From Saccharothrix espanaensis DSM 44229 (lineage in GTDB: Bacteria > Actinomycetota > Actinomycetes > Mycobacteriales > Pseudonocardiaceae): a stretch of 64,000 nt of DNA. The stretch covers positions 5,580,001-5,644,000 of the forward strand of contig NC_019673.1 in the NCBI RefSeq assembly GCF_000328705.1. Reading direction: 5' to 3'. A program made the translations under genes and the position numbers. The stretch's first letter is position 1. The number at the start of each line of letters is the position of its first letter. The notes beneath the pieces were generated by a model. That model saw only the letters and a program-made list of their open reading frames with translations, made no database searches and was not told where the DNA came from. Below are positions 34,844 through 43,600 of the stretch, piece by piece.

Positions 34844-35134
34844 CGACTGGGTCGTGGCAGGCCGCCACCCGCGACGCCACTGCCGGCGCGGTGGCGCTTG
34901 CCGCTCTGGCCAACCCGGCACCTCGCCCGGTTCTTCCAACCGGCCTACTGCCGAATCGGGCTGGGAATGAACCACGACGGACGTACGAGTTCCGCTCGTA
35001 CCGGCCACCTGGACATGCACCGACAGACCGCCGATACGTGACGTGGGGCGACGGGCTTCCGTGTCCTGTCAGTCTGTCGTGGAAGACCTCGCGGTGTGCC
35101 GCGCTCGCGGCACGCCCCGATCACCGCAACCGGG
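34844..35134. other. Intergenic region before the biosynthetic cluster
   Basis: About 290 bases between the broken membrane gene and the ALA synthase stop. I see no gene, only GC shadow frames. It is a plausible left border of the cluster. Confidence 0.4.
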
Positions 35135-36364
35135 TCATCGCCACCGGGTCATCGCGTCGGTGCGGGAGAGGCCCACTGCCCGCCACACGTCGTCCAGGGC
35201 GGCGGCGAAGTCGTGGACGGCCTCGGTGGTGTGCGCCGCGCTGGGGGCGACGCGCAGGATCTCCTCACCCGCGCGGACGCTGGGAGCGTTGATCGGCTGG
35301 ACGTAGATGCCGTGCTCGCGCAGCAGCAGCGCCGACGCCCGCTTGCACTTCTCCTCGTCCGCCACGAACACCGACACGATGTGCGACTGGTCGGACAGGA
35401 ACGGGATTCCGCGTTGGGTCAGCAGGGTGTGCAGCAGAGTGGCGTTGTGCGCCAGCCGGTGCCGTTCGGTGTCCGACGCCCGCAGGTGCCGTACCGCGGC
35501 GAGCGCGCCGGCGGCGGTGGCGGGTGGCAGCGACGTGGTGAAGATGAAAGGGCGAGAGGTGTTGCGGATCGTGTCCACTATCGGCGCGGGGCCCGCGATG
35601 TAGCCGCCCGAGGTGCCGAAGCCCTTGGCCAGCGTTCCCATGATGACGGTGAACCGGTCGGCGATGCCGAGGCTCGCGGCGATGCCCGCGCCCTGCGGGC
35701 CGTACATGCCGACCGCGTGCACCTCGTCCAGGAATGTCACCGCGTTGTGCTCGTGGGCGATGTCGGCGATCTCGGCCAGTGGCGCGAGGTCACCGGACAT
35801 CGAGTACACCGACTCGATCACGATCAGCTTCGGGCGGGCCGGGTCGACGGCGGCGATCAGCTCGCGCAGGTGCGTGACGTCGTTGTGCCGGAAGATGTGC
35901 TTCTCCGCGCCGCTGTGCCGGAGCCCGTCGATGATGGACGCGTGGTTCTTCTCGTCGGAGAACACCGCGCAGTTCTCCGTGCCGCCCGCCAGCACGGTCA
36001 GCGCGCCGTCGTTTGCGCTGTAGCCGGAGCCGAAGAGCAGTCCCTGTTCTTTGCCGTGCAGGTCGGCCAGTTCCGCTTCCAGCACGTGGTGCACGGGGTT
36101 TGTGCCGGCGATGTTGCGGGACCCTCCCGAGCCGCCGCCGTACCGGTCGATCGCGTCCTTCATCGCCGCGAGCACCCGGGGGTGTTGGCCCATGGCCAGG
36201 TAGTCGTTGCTGCACCAGACACTGATCTCGACACAGCCACCCTGGTCGGTCCGGGTGCCGGCTGCCGGAAAACGCCCGGCGATGCGCTGCACTTCGAGGA
36301 ACTCCCGCCTGCTGTCGACGGGCGCTTCCGCCCATCGCCCCATCACGTCCAACGGCTGCACCAC
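35135..36364 (-). CDS. 5-aminolevulinate synthase, probably the cyclising C5N-unit type
   Basis: 409 aa from the first GTG of a GTGGTG pair, with GGAAGAGGG upstream. It is a PLP alpha-oxoamine synthase: SVWCSNDYLAMGQHP, GGGSGGSRNIAGTNPVHHVL, VFSDEKNHASIIDGLRHSG, VTFLDEVHAVGMYG, and the PLP Lys in GTLAKGFG. Housekeeping heme in actinomycetes comes from glutamyl-tRNA, so an ALA synthase here is a marker of secondary metabolism. In asukamycin/manumycin-type pathways it forms ALA and then cyclises ALA-CoA to 2-amino-3-hydroxycyclopent-2-enone. The two upstream adenylating enzymes complete that set. Confidence 0.92.
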   Translation of the reverse strand: MVQPLDVMGRWAEAPVDSRREFLEVQRIAGRFPAAGTRTDQGGCVEISVWCSNDYLAMGQHPRVLAAMKDAIDRYGGGSGGSRNIAGTNPVHHVLEAELADLHGKEQGLLFGSGYSANDGALTVLAGGTENCAVFSDEKNHASIIDGLRHSGAEKHIFRHNDVTHLRELIAAVDPARPKLIVIESVYSMSGDLAPLAEIADIAHEHNAVTFLDEVHAVGMYGPQGAGIAASLGIADRFTVIMGTLAKGFGTSGGYIAGPAPIVDTIRNTSRPFIFTTSLPPATAAGALAAVRHLRASDTERHRLAHNATLLHTLLTQRGIPFLSDQSHIVSVFVADEEKCKRASALLLREHGIYVQPINAPSVRAGEEILRVAPSAAHTTEAVHDFAAALDDVWRAVGLSRTDAMTRWR

Positions 36365-36420
36365 CGGTCGGCCCTCTTCCTGGTCGTGAGTAGGGACGGT
36401 GCACTGCTCCCCGAGACGGG

Positions 36421-37935
36421 TCAGGAGTGGCGACCACCGGTGGCCCCTGATTGATCGAGCGCGGCCACCGCGCGGTGCAGCTCGCGTTTGAGCACCTTGC
36501 CGCTGGGCCCCAGCGGCAAGCCGGTGACGAACTCCACCCGGCGCGGGTACTTGTACGCGGCGAGCCGCTCCTTGCCCCACGCCACCAGCTCCTGCGCGAG
36601 GTCGACACCGGGCGTGACCCCGGACCGCGCCACCACCACGGCGCACACCTCCTCGCCGTGCCGCTCGTGCGGCACGCCGATGACCGCGACCTGCGCGATC
36701 TTCGGGTGCCGCGCCAGCACTTCCTCGACCTCGCGCGGGTAGACCTTGTAACCGCCGCGCACCACCATGTCCTTCTTGCGGTCGACCAGGCGCAGGTAGC
36801 CCTCGTCGTCGAGCACGCCGACGTCGCCGGACCGCAACCAGCCGTCCACGAGCACCTCGGCGGTGGCCTCCGGCCGGTTGAGGTAGCCCATCATCACGTT
36901 GTGGCCGCTGATCACCACCTCGCCGGGCTCACCGGCGCGCAGCAGCTCGATCCTGCCCTCCACCTCGGGCCGGGCGATGGCCACGCGCACGCCCCAGATC
37001 GGTTTGCCGACCGTGCCGAGTCGGCTGGGCCAGGCCTTCTGGTTGTACGCGACCACCGGGGAGGTCTCGGTCAGCCCGTAGCCCTCGTAGACCCGGCAGC
37101 CGAACGTGCTCTCGACGGCCTCCAGCACCTCGACCGACAGCGCGGCACCGCCGGAGAAGACCCGGTCCAGCTTCGGCCGCACGGAGGTGGCGGCGTCCAG
37201 CAGCGCGAGGTACATCGTCGGCACGCCCATGAACACCGTGCAGCCGTGCCCGGCCATCAGCCGGATCGCCTCGGGGCCGTCGAACCGCGCCATCAGCACC
37301 ATGGTCGCGCCCGCGGCGAAGCAGGTGAGCATGCCGCAGACCTGGCCGAAGGCGTGGGACAGCGGCAACGCGCCGAGCAGCACGTCCGCCGGCCCGAGGT
37401 CGAACGGCGAGCGCACGGTGGTGCCGACGTTCAGCACGACGTTGAGCTGGCTCAGCATCGCGCCCTTCGGCCGGCCGGTGGTCCCCGAGGTGTAGAGCAC
37501 CAGCGCGAGGTCACCCGGATCGCGCGGGACGTAGGAGTCGATCGGCTCGACCGGTGCGAGCAGCTCCTCGCACAACACCTCGACCACCCTCGGCACCACG
37601 TCCACATAGGACGGATCGGTCGCCAGCGCGACGGCGCCGGAGTCCTCCACGACGTAGGTCATCTCGGCGGGCGTGAGCAGCACGTTGACCGGCACCGGCA
37701 CGGCACCGAGTGCGAGGAGGCCGAAGTAGACCGCCGGGAAGTGCGGGGTGTTCGGCAGCACCAGCGCGACCCGGTCACCGGGTCCGACGCCGCGCGCCCG
37801 CAACACCGCCGCGCAGGACCGCGCACGTCGCCACAGCTCGCGGTAGGTGATCCGCTCGGCACCGAACACGATCGCCGGGTGCTCCGGCCTGCGTCCGGCC
37901 GTCTCGGCGAGGATCGCTGCCACGGACACGGTCAT
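36421..37935 (-). CDS. Acyl-CoA ligase (ALA-CoA ligase of the C5N pathway, AsuD2-like)
   Basis: 504 aa. It belongs to the ANL superfamily: ALVLYTSGTTGRPKGAML (P-loop A3), YGLTETSPVV (A5), WLRSGDVGVLDDEGYLRLVD (A7), RKKDMVVRGGYKVYPREVEE (A8) and the catalytic Lys in GPSGKVLKREL (A10). ATG overlaps the stop of the upstream adenylating enzyme by 4 bp, and ALA synthase follows after 56 bp. By analogy with asukamycin it would activate 5-aminolevulinate as a CoA thioester for cyclisation. Confidence 0.85.
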   Translation of the reverse strand: MTVSVAAILAETAGRRPEHPAIVFGAERITYRELWRRARSCAAVLRARGVGPGDRVALVLPNTPHFPAVYFGLLALGAVPVPVNVLLTPAEMTYVVEDSGAVALATDPSYVDVVPRVVEVLCEELLAPVEPIDSYVPRDPGDLALVLYTSGTTGRPKGAMLSQLNVVLNVGTTVRSPFDLGPADVLLGALPLSHAFGQVCGMLTCFAAGATMVLMARFDGPEAIRLMAGHGCTVFMGVPTMYLALLDAATSVRPKLDRVFSGGAALSVEVLEAVESTFGCRVYEGYGLTETSPVVAYNQKAWPSRLGTVGKPIWGVRVAIARPEVEGRIELLRAGEPGEVVISGHNVMMGYLNRPEATAEVLVDGWLRSGDVGVLDDEGYLRLVDRKKDMVVRGGYKVYPREVEEVLARHPKIAQVAVIGVPHERHGEEVCAVVVARSGVTPGVDLAQELVAWGKERLAAYKYPRRVEFVTGLPLGPSGKVLKRELHRAVAALDQSGATGGRHS

Positions 37936-39458
37936 CGCAGCACCTTCCGGTCCGGCTTACCCGCCTTGTCCAGCGGCAGTTCGGCGCGGAACCGGACGTC
38001 CGCGGGCGCGTGGCTGGGCGACAACGCCTCGCCGACGTGGCGGATCAGCTCGGTGGGCGTCACCCCGGAGCCGGCGCGGGGCACCACCACCGCGCAGGTG
38101 CGTTCCACCCGGTTCTCGTCGGTGACCCTGAACACCGCGGCCTGCCGCACGTCCGGATGCGCCAGCAGCGCGTTCTCCACGGCGACCGGGTGGACCCTGA
38201 CACCCCTGGTCTTGATCACGTCCGACATCCGGCCGCTCAACGTCAGGTAGCCGCGCTCGTCGAACCGGCCGAGGTCGCCGGTGCGCAGCCAGCCGTCGCT
38301 GTCGAACGCGCTCGCGGTCAGCTCGGGGTCGTGCCAGTAGCCGAGCATGACCAGCGGCGAGCGCACCCGCACCTCCCCCACCTCGCCGATCGGCAACCGT
38401 CGGGCGGACAGGGGATCACGCACCTCGACCTCACCGATCACGGGCCGTCCCGCCGTGGCGAGCAGGCCGGCGTCGCGGTGGTCGGCGGGCGCCAGCTCGG
38501 TGATCGGTCCGACCTCGCTGGTGCCGTAGGCCTGGACGAGCACGTCGCCGAACACCCGCACCGCCTCGGCCAGCCTCGCCGGTGCCGCCGGGCAGCCCGC
38601 GTAGGTGAGCGTGCGCAGGCTCGTCAGGTCGGTGGTCCGCACGTCGGGGTGTTCCAGCAGCGCGTACAGCTGCGGTGGCGACACCGCCATCCTGGTGACC
38701 CCGTGCCGGGCCACCGCGGCGAGTGCCGCGGTGGGGTCGAAACCGGGCTCCAGCACGACCGAGCCGCCCGCGCCCAGCACCAGGTCGACGATCGCGCCGC
38801 TGGAGTGGCTGAGCGGCAACGTGGACAGGTAGACGGTGTCCAAGTCCGCCGGCAGCCCGCTCAGGACCATCCGCCGTACGCCGAACGACATGGCGACGCC
38901 CTTGGGAGTGCCGGTCGTGCCGCTGGTGTAGGTGACCGTGGCCGGCTGCTCCGGATCGACGTCCTCGGCCACGGGCCAGCCGTCGGGGCCCGCCGACAGT
39001 TCGAACCTGTCGGGGCCCGCCGACAGGTCGAGCACGTCGTCGCCGAGCTTTCCCAGTGCCACCAGGCCCGGTGGTTCGGCCGGCTTCCCGCACAACGCCC
39101 GCGCGGCAGCCAGGTGGTCCGCGTCGACGGCGAGCAGGTCGAGCCGGGCGGTGTCCTGCAACGCACCCACGTCGATGCGGTCCAGCGGGTCGACCGCGTT
39201 CGCCGTCTGGAGGTGCACCACCGTGACGCCGATGAGGTTCGCCGCGTACCGCAACACGACGGTGTCCGGCGTGTTGGTGGTTGTCAGCAGCCCCACCACC
39301 GCCGGGCCTCGCACGCGAGCACGCATCCCATGCGCCGCACGGCCGATCGCGGCGACCAACTCGCCCGCGCTGATCGCGTTCTCCTGCCACCACAACACTG
39401 TTCGCGCGGGGTCGCGGGCGAACACCTCCACCAGATCGCCGACGTAGTTCCCACTCAT
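37932..39458 (-). CDS. ANL-family amide synthetase (C5N-coupling, AsuD3-like)
   Basis: 508 aa from the ATG after GGGGAGCGG. It has VTYTSGTTGTPKGVAM (A3), YGTSEVGPIT (A5), WLRTGDLGRFDERGYLTLSG (A7), RMSDVIKTRGVRVHPVAVEN (A8) and KAGKPDRKVLR with the final Lys region. The divergent, shortened second lobe and its place with ALA synthase and a CoA ligase fit the enzyme that adenylates a carboxylic acid and couples it to the C5N amine. The acid here could be the aminobenzoate-derived carboxylate made by the rest of the cluster. Six 7-bp repeats lie in its leader. Confidence 0.8.
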   Translation of the reverse strand: MSGNYVGDLVEVFARDPARTVLWWQENAISAGELVAAIGRAAHGMRARVRGPAVVGLLTTTNTPDTVVLRYAANLIGVTVVHLQTANAVDPLDRIDVGALQDTARLDLLAVDADHLAAARALCGKPAEPPGLVALGKLGDDVLDLSAGPDRFELSAGPDGWPVAEDVDPEQPATVTYTSGTTGTPKGVAMSFGVRRMVLSGLPADLDTVYLSTLPLSHSSGAIVDLVLGAGGSVVLEPGFDPTAALAAVARHGVTRMAVSPPQLYALLEHPDVRTTDLTSLRTLTYAGCPAAPARLAEAVRVFGDVLVQAYGTSEVGPITELAPADHRDAGLLATAGRPVIGEVEVRDPLSARRLPIGEVGEVRVRSPLVMLGYWHDPELTASAFDSDGWLRTGDLGRFDERGYLTLSGRMSDVIKTRGVRVHPVAVENALLAHPDVRQAAVFRVTDENRVERTCAVVVPRAGSGVTPTELIRHVGEALSPSHAPADVRFRAELPLDKAGKPDRKVLR

Positions 39459-39475
39459 GATCCGCTCCCCAGCCG

Positions 39476-39517
39476 CCACCGGCCACCGGCCACCGGCCAC
39501 CGGCCACCGGCCACCGA
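39476..39517 (-). repeat. 7-bp tandem repeat (CCACCGG x5 plus one variant)
   Basis: Five exact CCACCGG units at 39476-39510 and CCACCGA at 39511-39517, ending 18 bases upstream of the amide-synthetase ATG. On the transcribed strand this is a GGTGGCC array in the leader. 7 bp is not a multiple of 3, so copy change would alter leader length without a coding role. Confidence 0.9.
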
Positions 39518-39640
39518 TCCTCACGGTAAGTGTCTCTGCGCTTGCCAGGAAAGCACTTCGGACCACGCTTGGGGTTTTTGATAACCATCATTGCGGCGAC
39601 CGGTCGTCCTTGATATTGATCCTATGAGGAGGAAGCGCCC

Positions 39641-40876
39641 ATGGACCACGGTTCCGCCCCGCTGGTACTCGATGACGAGTTCGTGCAGGACCCTTACCCG
39701 GTGTACGCGAAGCTCGGCACCGAGGGCTCGGTGCACCGCGTGATGATGCCCCCGGGAGTCCCCCTGTGCGGCGGACTGGAGGTCTGGCTCATCACCGGGT
39801 ACGAGGCGGTGCGCTCCGCACTGGCCGATCCCCGGCTGAGCACCGACCTGAACAGGATCCACGGGCTGTTCGCGCGGAAAGGGCCGGACCGCGCCCAGCG
39901 GGGCGGTTTCTCCTCGGCCCTGGCCAGCCACATGATGCACACCGACCCGCCGGACCACACCAGGCTGCGCAAGCTCGTGAGCAAGGCTTTCACCGGCCGC
40001 GCCGTCGAAGCGCTCCGGCCGGGGATCGAGGAGATCACCGATGGGCTGGTCGACGCCCTCGCCGACCACGACACGGTGGACCTGCTGGACGCCTTCGCGT
40101 TCCCGCTGCCGATCCGGGTGATCTGCCTGCTGCTGGGCGTACCGGTCGAGGAACAGGAGAACTTCAAGTCCTGGTCCCAGGCGCTGGTCTCCGGCGACTC
40201 CCCCGAAGCGGCCGCCGCCGCCGCGACCGCCGTGGCCGAGTACCTCGGCGACCTGATCGGGCGCAAACGCCGCGCGGCCACCGACGACGTGCTCACCGCG
40301 TTGATCTCGGCGCACGACGTGGACGACCGGCTGACCGGCACCGAACTGGTCTCGACGGCCTACCTGCTGTTCATCGCGGGTTTCGAGACCACCCTCAACG
40401 CCCTGGGCAACGGCACGCTGCACCTGATGCGCAACCGGGACCAGTGGGAGGCGCTGCGCGCGGACCGTCGCCTGCTGCCGGGCGCGGTCGAGGAGTTCCT
40501 GCGGCTGGAGAGCCCGCTGAAGCACGCCACCTTCCGCTGTGCCACCGAGTCCCTGAGCATCGGTGACGTCGAGATCCCGGCCGGCGACTTCGTGCTGCCG
40601 GCGATCGCCGCCGCCAACCGGGACCCGCTGCGCTTCGGTGATCCGCACGCGCTGGACGTCCGCCGGCCCGCCGCCGGCCACCTGGCCTTCGGGCACGGCG
40701 TCCACCACTGCCTCGGGGCGCCGCTGGCCAGGGTGGAGGCGCAGACGGCGTTCGGCGCCCTGCTCGACGCGTTCCCCGCCATGACGCTCGCCGTCGACCC
40801 CGAGGACTTGCGGTGGCGCAACAGCACGATCATCCGGGGGCTCGACTCACTGCCGGTACGACTAGCCCACCGCTAG
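39641..40876 (+). CDS. Cytochrome P450 (conventional)
   Basis: 411 aa, with AGGAGGAA 7 bases before the ATG. The I-helix AGFETT is canonical, ExxR is in VEEFLRLESP, and the heme loop is HLAFGHGVHHCLGAPLA. It is a soluble bacterial class I P450 of CYP105/107-like build, needing a ferredoxin not seen here. It starts the plus-strand pair with the carbamoyltransferase and is divergent from the C5N operon. A hydroxylation that prepares a site for carbamoylation is a natural guess. Confidence 0.92.
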   Translation: MDHGSAPLVLDDEFVQDPYPVYAKLGTEGSVHRVMMPPGVPLCGGLEVWLITGYEAVRSALADPRLSTDLNRIHGLFARKGPDRAQRGGFSSALASHMMHTDPPDHTRLRKLVSKAFTGRAVEALRPGIEEITDGLVDALADHDTVDLLDAFAFPLPIRVICLLLGVPVEEQENFKSWSQALVSGDSPEAAAAAATAVAEYLGDLIGRKRRAATDDVLTALISAHDVDDRLTGTELVSTAYLLFIAGFETTLNALGNGTLHLMRNRDQWEALRADRRLLPGAVEEFLRLESPLKHATFRCATESLSIGDVEIPAGDFVLPAIAAANRDPLRFGDPHALDVRRPAAGHLAFGHGVHHCLGAPLARVEAQTAFGALLDAFPAMTLAVDPEDLRWRNSTIIRGLDSLPVRLAHR

Positions 40877-40969
40877 CCCGCTTTTCGGAGCAGCACGCCA
40901 CCAACCCGTTTCGGCGTGCGCCGAGATGCCCTCCAGAATGCTGTACGGCCGGAAAGGTGTGGCTGACCG

Positions 40970-42628
40970 ATGCGCATATGCGGGATCAAGGCATCACACG
41001 ACGCCGGGGTGGCCGTCATCGAGGACGGTCGCCTGCTGTTCAGCCATGAGATCGAGAAATTGGCGAACGGCGGGCGTTACAGCTCCCTCGGCGACTTGGA
41101 CCGGGTGACCGAGATCCTCGCCGCCGAGGGCCTGTCGCCCGCCGACATCGACCAGTTCGTGGTCGACGGCTGGTACACGAAAGACGCTGCGGGCCGGCAC
41201 GCCGTCGCCGTGACCTCCGGCGGCCTGCCGGTGCGGCTCCGAGTCGCACCGTACGTCGAGAGCCCTGGCGACGGCGGTCCGCTGCAACGCCACACGTTCA
41301 GCGGCCACGGTTTCGGCGACTACGCCGGCTACACCCACGTCGCCAACCACCTCATCGGCACGTACTGCTCAAGCCCGTTCGCCGCCCGGGGCGAAGACGC
41401 GTTCGTCCTGGTCTGGGACGGAATCATCACGCCGCGCCTCTACCGGGTGCGGGCCGTGACCCGTGAGGTGACCTTCGTCGGAGACCTCATGCCCGTCTTC
41501 GGAGGCAGTTTCGCGGCGTTCTGCGCGCGGTTCGAACCGTACCTGCGCGAGACCGACGACATGGCGTCGGACCGGGCCATCCGCCACCACCTCTCCGTCG
41601 CGGGGAAGGCCATGGCCTACGCCGCCACCGGCCGGGTCGAGACCGGCGCCTTCGCCGTCTTCGACGACCTCCTGGCCGAGTACCGCGACATCCCCGTGGA
41701 CCGGGTGGGTGTTCTGGGGGACAAGGTCGCCGCGAACCGGGACGAGCTGATGCCGGGCCTGTCCAACGCCGACCTCATCGCCACCTATCAGGCCTACCTC
41801 GGCCACCACCTGCTCCGGCGGCTCGTCTCGGCGGTGCGGGGCCGCTTCCCGGACGGCGGCAACCTGGTGCTCGGCGGCGGTTGCGCGCTGAACATCAAGT
41901 GGAACACCGCGATCCGTGCCAGTGGGGTCTTCGGCGAGGTCTTCGTCCCGCCCTTCCCCAACGACGCGGGGGCGGCGATCGGAACAGCGGCCTGCGAGAT
42001 GTTCCGGCGCGGCCGGACGGCGCTGGAGTGGAACGTCTACAGCGGACCTCGGCTCCCCACCGGCACCGTCCCCGACGGGTGGCGCGCACAACCCTGCGAC
42101 GAGCGCCGGCTGGCCGCCCTCCTGCACGCCGAAGACGAACCGGTGGTCGTCCTGTCCGGCCGGGCGGAACTGGGCCCGCGCGCGCTGGGCAACCGCAGCA
42201 TCCTCGCGCCCGCGACCAGCGCCCGGATGAAGGAGCGGCTCAACCACATGAAGAACCGGGCCCAGTACCGGCCCGTCGCGCCCATCTGCCTGGCGGACCG
42301 CGCGCCGCAGGTCTTCGACCCCGGCACCCCGGACCCCTACATGATCTTCGAACACCGCATGCGGCCCGGCTGGGCCGAACGCGTCCCGGCGGTCGTCCAC
42401 CTGGACGGCACCGCGCGGCTCCAGACCATCGAGTCCACCCAGGACACCGCCACAGCGCGCATCCTCGCCGCCTACGCGGAGATCAGCGGAATCCCGGTGC
42501 TGTGCAACACCAGCGCGAACCTGGCGGGTCGCGGCTTCTTCCCCGACGTCGAGTCGGCGGCCCGGTGGGGCGGGACCCGTTACATCTGGTCGGAGGGCAC
42601 CCTGTACACCAACACGAACGCGGGTTGA
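40970..42628 (+). CDS. O-carbamoyltransferase (NodU/CmcH family)
   Basis: 552 aa. The N-terminal Kae1/HSP70-like part begins ICGIKASHDAGVAVIEDGRL; HTHVANHL-type histidines are seen as YTHVANHLIG. The later part has VLGGGCALNIKWN and the signature GRAELGPRALGNRSILAPAT. These enzymes move a carbamoyl group from carbamoyl phosphate, through carbamoyl-AMP, to an alcohol of a natural product (as in novobiocin, cephamycin, ansamitocin). It ends 3 bases before the stop of the converging N-oxygenase gene. Confidence 0.92.
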   Translation: MRICGIKASHDAGVAVIEDGRLLFSHEIEKLANGGRYSSLGDLDRVTEILAAEGLSPADIDQFVVDGWYTKDAAGRHAVAVTSGGLPVRLRVAPYVESPGDGGPLQRHTFSGHGFGDYAGYTHVANHLIGTYCSSPFAARGEDAFVLVWDGIITPRLYRVRAVTREVTFVGDLMPVFGGSFAAFCARFEPYLRETDDMASDRAIRHHLSVAGKAMAYAATGRVETGAFAVFDDLLAEYRDIPVDRVGVLGDKVAANRDELMPGLSNADLIATYQAYLGHHLLRRLVSAVRGRFPDGGNLVLGGGCALNIKWNTAIRASGVFGEVFVPPFPNDAGAAIGTAACEMFRRGRTALEWNVYSGPRLPTGTVPDGWRAQPCDERRLAALLHAEDEPVVVLSGRAELGPRALGNRSILAPATSARMKERLNHMKNRAQYRPVAPICLADRAPQVFDPGTPDPYMIFEHRMRPGWAERVPAVVHLDGTARLQTIESTQDTATARILAAYAEISGIPVLCNTSANLAGRGFFPDVESAARWGGTRYIWSEGTLYTNTNAG

Positions 42629-42631
42629 TGC

Positions 42632-43558
42632 TCACGTGCCCGGCCGGACGAGGTCGGGGCCGATACCCAGGTCGTCGAGCAGCAACTGCAACGGAGCGGT
42701 GTCCCGCCGGGGTGGCGGGCGGGACGCGGCCCACTCGTCCAACTGGTCGACCCCGATCTCGAAACCGCCTTGGGCCGCGACGATCACCCACGGCTCCAGG
42801 TCGGCGGAGCGGAACGCGGTCAGACCACTGACGAGCGCTTCGCGGAACACCTGCTGCCCGGCGCTGTCCAGGCTCCGGTAGAGCGAGCCGCACAACTCGC
42901 GGAACACCACCGCGTGGCCGCTCTCGTCCCGCCGGTGCAGGTCGGTGGTGATCCGGTTCATCGGCTGGATCTCCTGGGCCGTGGCGAGCGCGGAGAGGAA
43001 CCCGCTGATCGTCGTCTCGGCGGCCAGCGAGAACGCGATGTCCACGATGTCGCGGTCGAACCCGGACAGCCCGGCCCGGACGGCGGCGCGTCCCCGGACC
43101 ACCGCCCAGACGTCCGGTGCGAACCGCACCCCCGCCAGGGCGCGCCGGCGGCGGGTGACGCCGACGGCGTTGTGACACATCAGGATGTGGTAGTGCTCGT
43201 CGATGATCGTCTGGTGCAGCGCGTCGACCGCCACCTCGTCGCGCCGGACGGGGATCCGCTCCCGCAGCATCAACCGGCAGGCCGGCAGGATGATCTCGTC
43301 CTCGATGGCCGCGGTCTTGGCGTTGTAGGCGATCCACGCGGCGGAGAGGATGCGCTCGCGGGCGTCCCGGTCGAGCCGGTCCGCGCCCGGCAGGCCGAGG
43401 ACCGGCACGAGGTGTTCGGGGAAGTCCGGCAGCGCCGGGTCGAAGTGCCCGTCCAGGTCGAGTTCGTCCTTCTTCACGGCCACCCGGTGACCCCAGCGAC
43501 GGGTCAGCTGGACCAGCAGGTCGCGCTCGTACTCTTCACGTGCGGCGGTGCCGGGCAT
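42632..43558 (-). CDS. AurF-type diiron N-oxygenase of arylamines
   Basis: 308 aa with a strong AAGGAGG site. All seven AurF diiron ligands can be placed: a Glu in AAIEDEIILP, Glu and His in DEHYHILM, Glu in AAETTISGF, and His, Glu, His in LHRRDESGHAVVF (spacing H-x3-E-x2-H as in AurF). AurF oxidises p-aminobenzoate through the hydroxylamine; CmlI acts on an arylamine. Lying after the p-aminobenzoate-type synthase and prenyltransferase genes, it should N-oxidise a (prenylated) p-aminobenzoate. It is the last gene of a five-gene operon. Confidence 0.9.
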   Translation of the reverse strand: MPGTAAREEYERDLLVQLTRRWGHRVAVKKDELDLDGHFDPALPDFPEHLVPVLGLPGADRLDRDARERILSAAWIAYNAKTAAIEDEIILPACRLMLRERIPVRRDEVAVDALHQTIIDEHYHILMCHNAVGVTRRRRALAGVRFAPDVWAVVRGRAAVRAGLSGFDRDIVDIAFSLAAETTISGFLSALATAQEIQPMNRITTDLHRRDESGHAVVFRELCGSLYRSLDSAGQQVFREALVSGLTAFRSADLEPWVIVAAQGGFEIGVDQLDEWAASRPPPRRDTAPLQLLLDDLGIGPDLVRPGT

Positions 43559-43600
43559 CGGATACCTCCTTCAGGTGTTCAGCACGGGAACCGTTGTGGC

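Noticed and set aside
34346-35292. Several overlapping plus-strand frames of 80-270 codons
   Set aside because: No domain, ribosome site or consistent coding signal apart from a short membrane segment near 34750-34843, reported at low confidence.
35135-36364. Housekeeping heme 5-aminolevulinate synthase
   Set aside because: Actinomycetes make ALA from glutamyl-tRNA. The gene is co-directional and closely spaced with two adenylating enzymes in the order of C5N clusters.
39476-39517. CRISPR-like array
   Set aside because: Units are 7 bp, contiguous and without spacers; this is a minisatellite.
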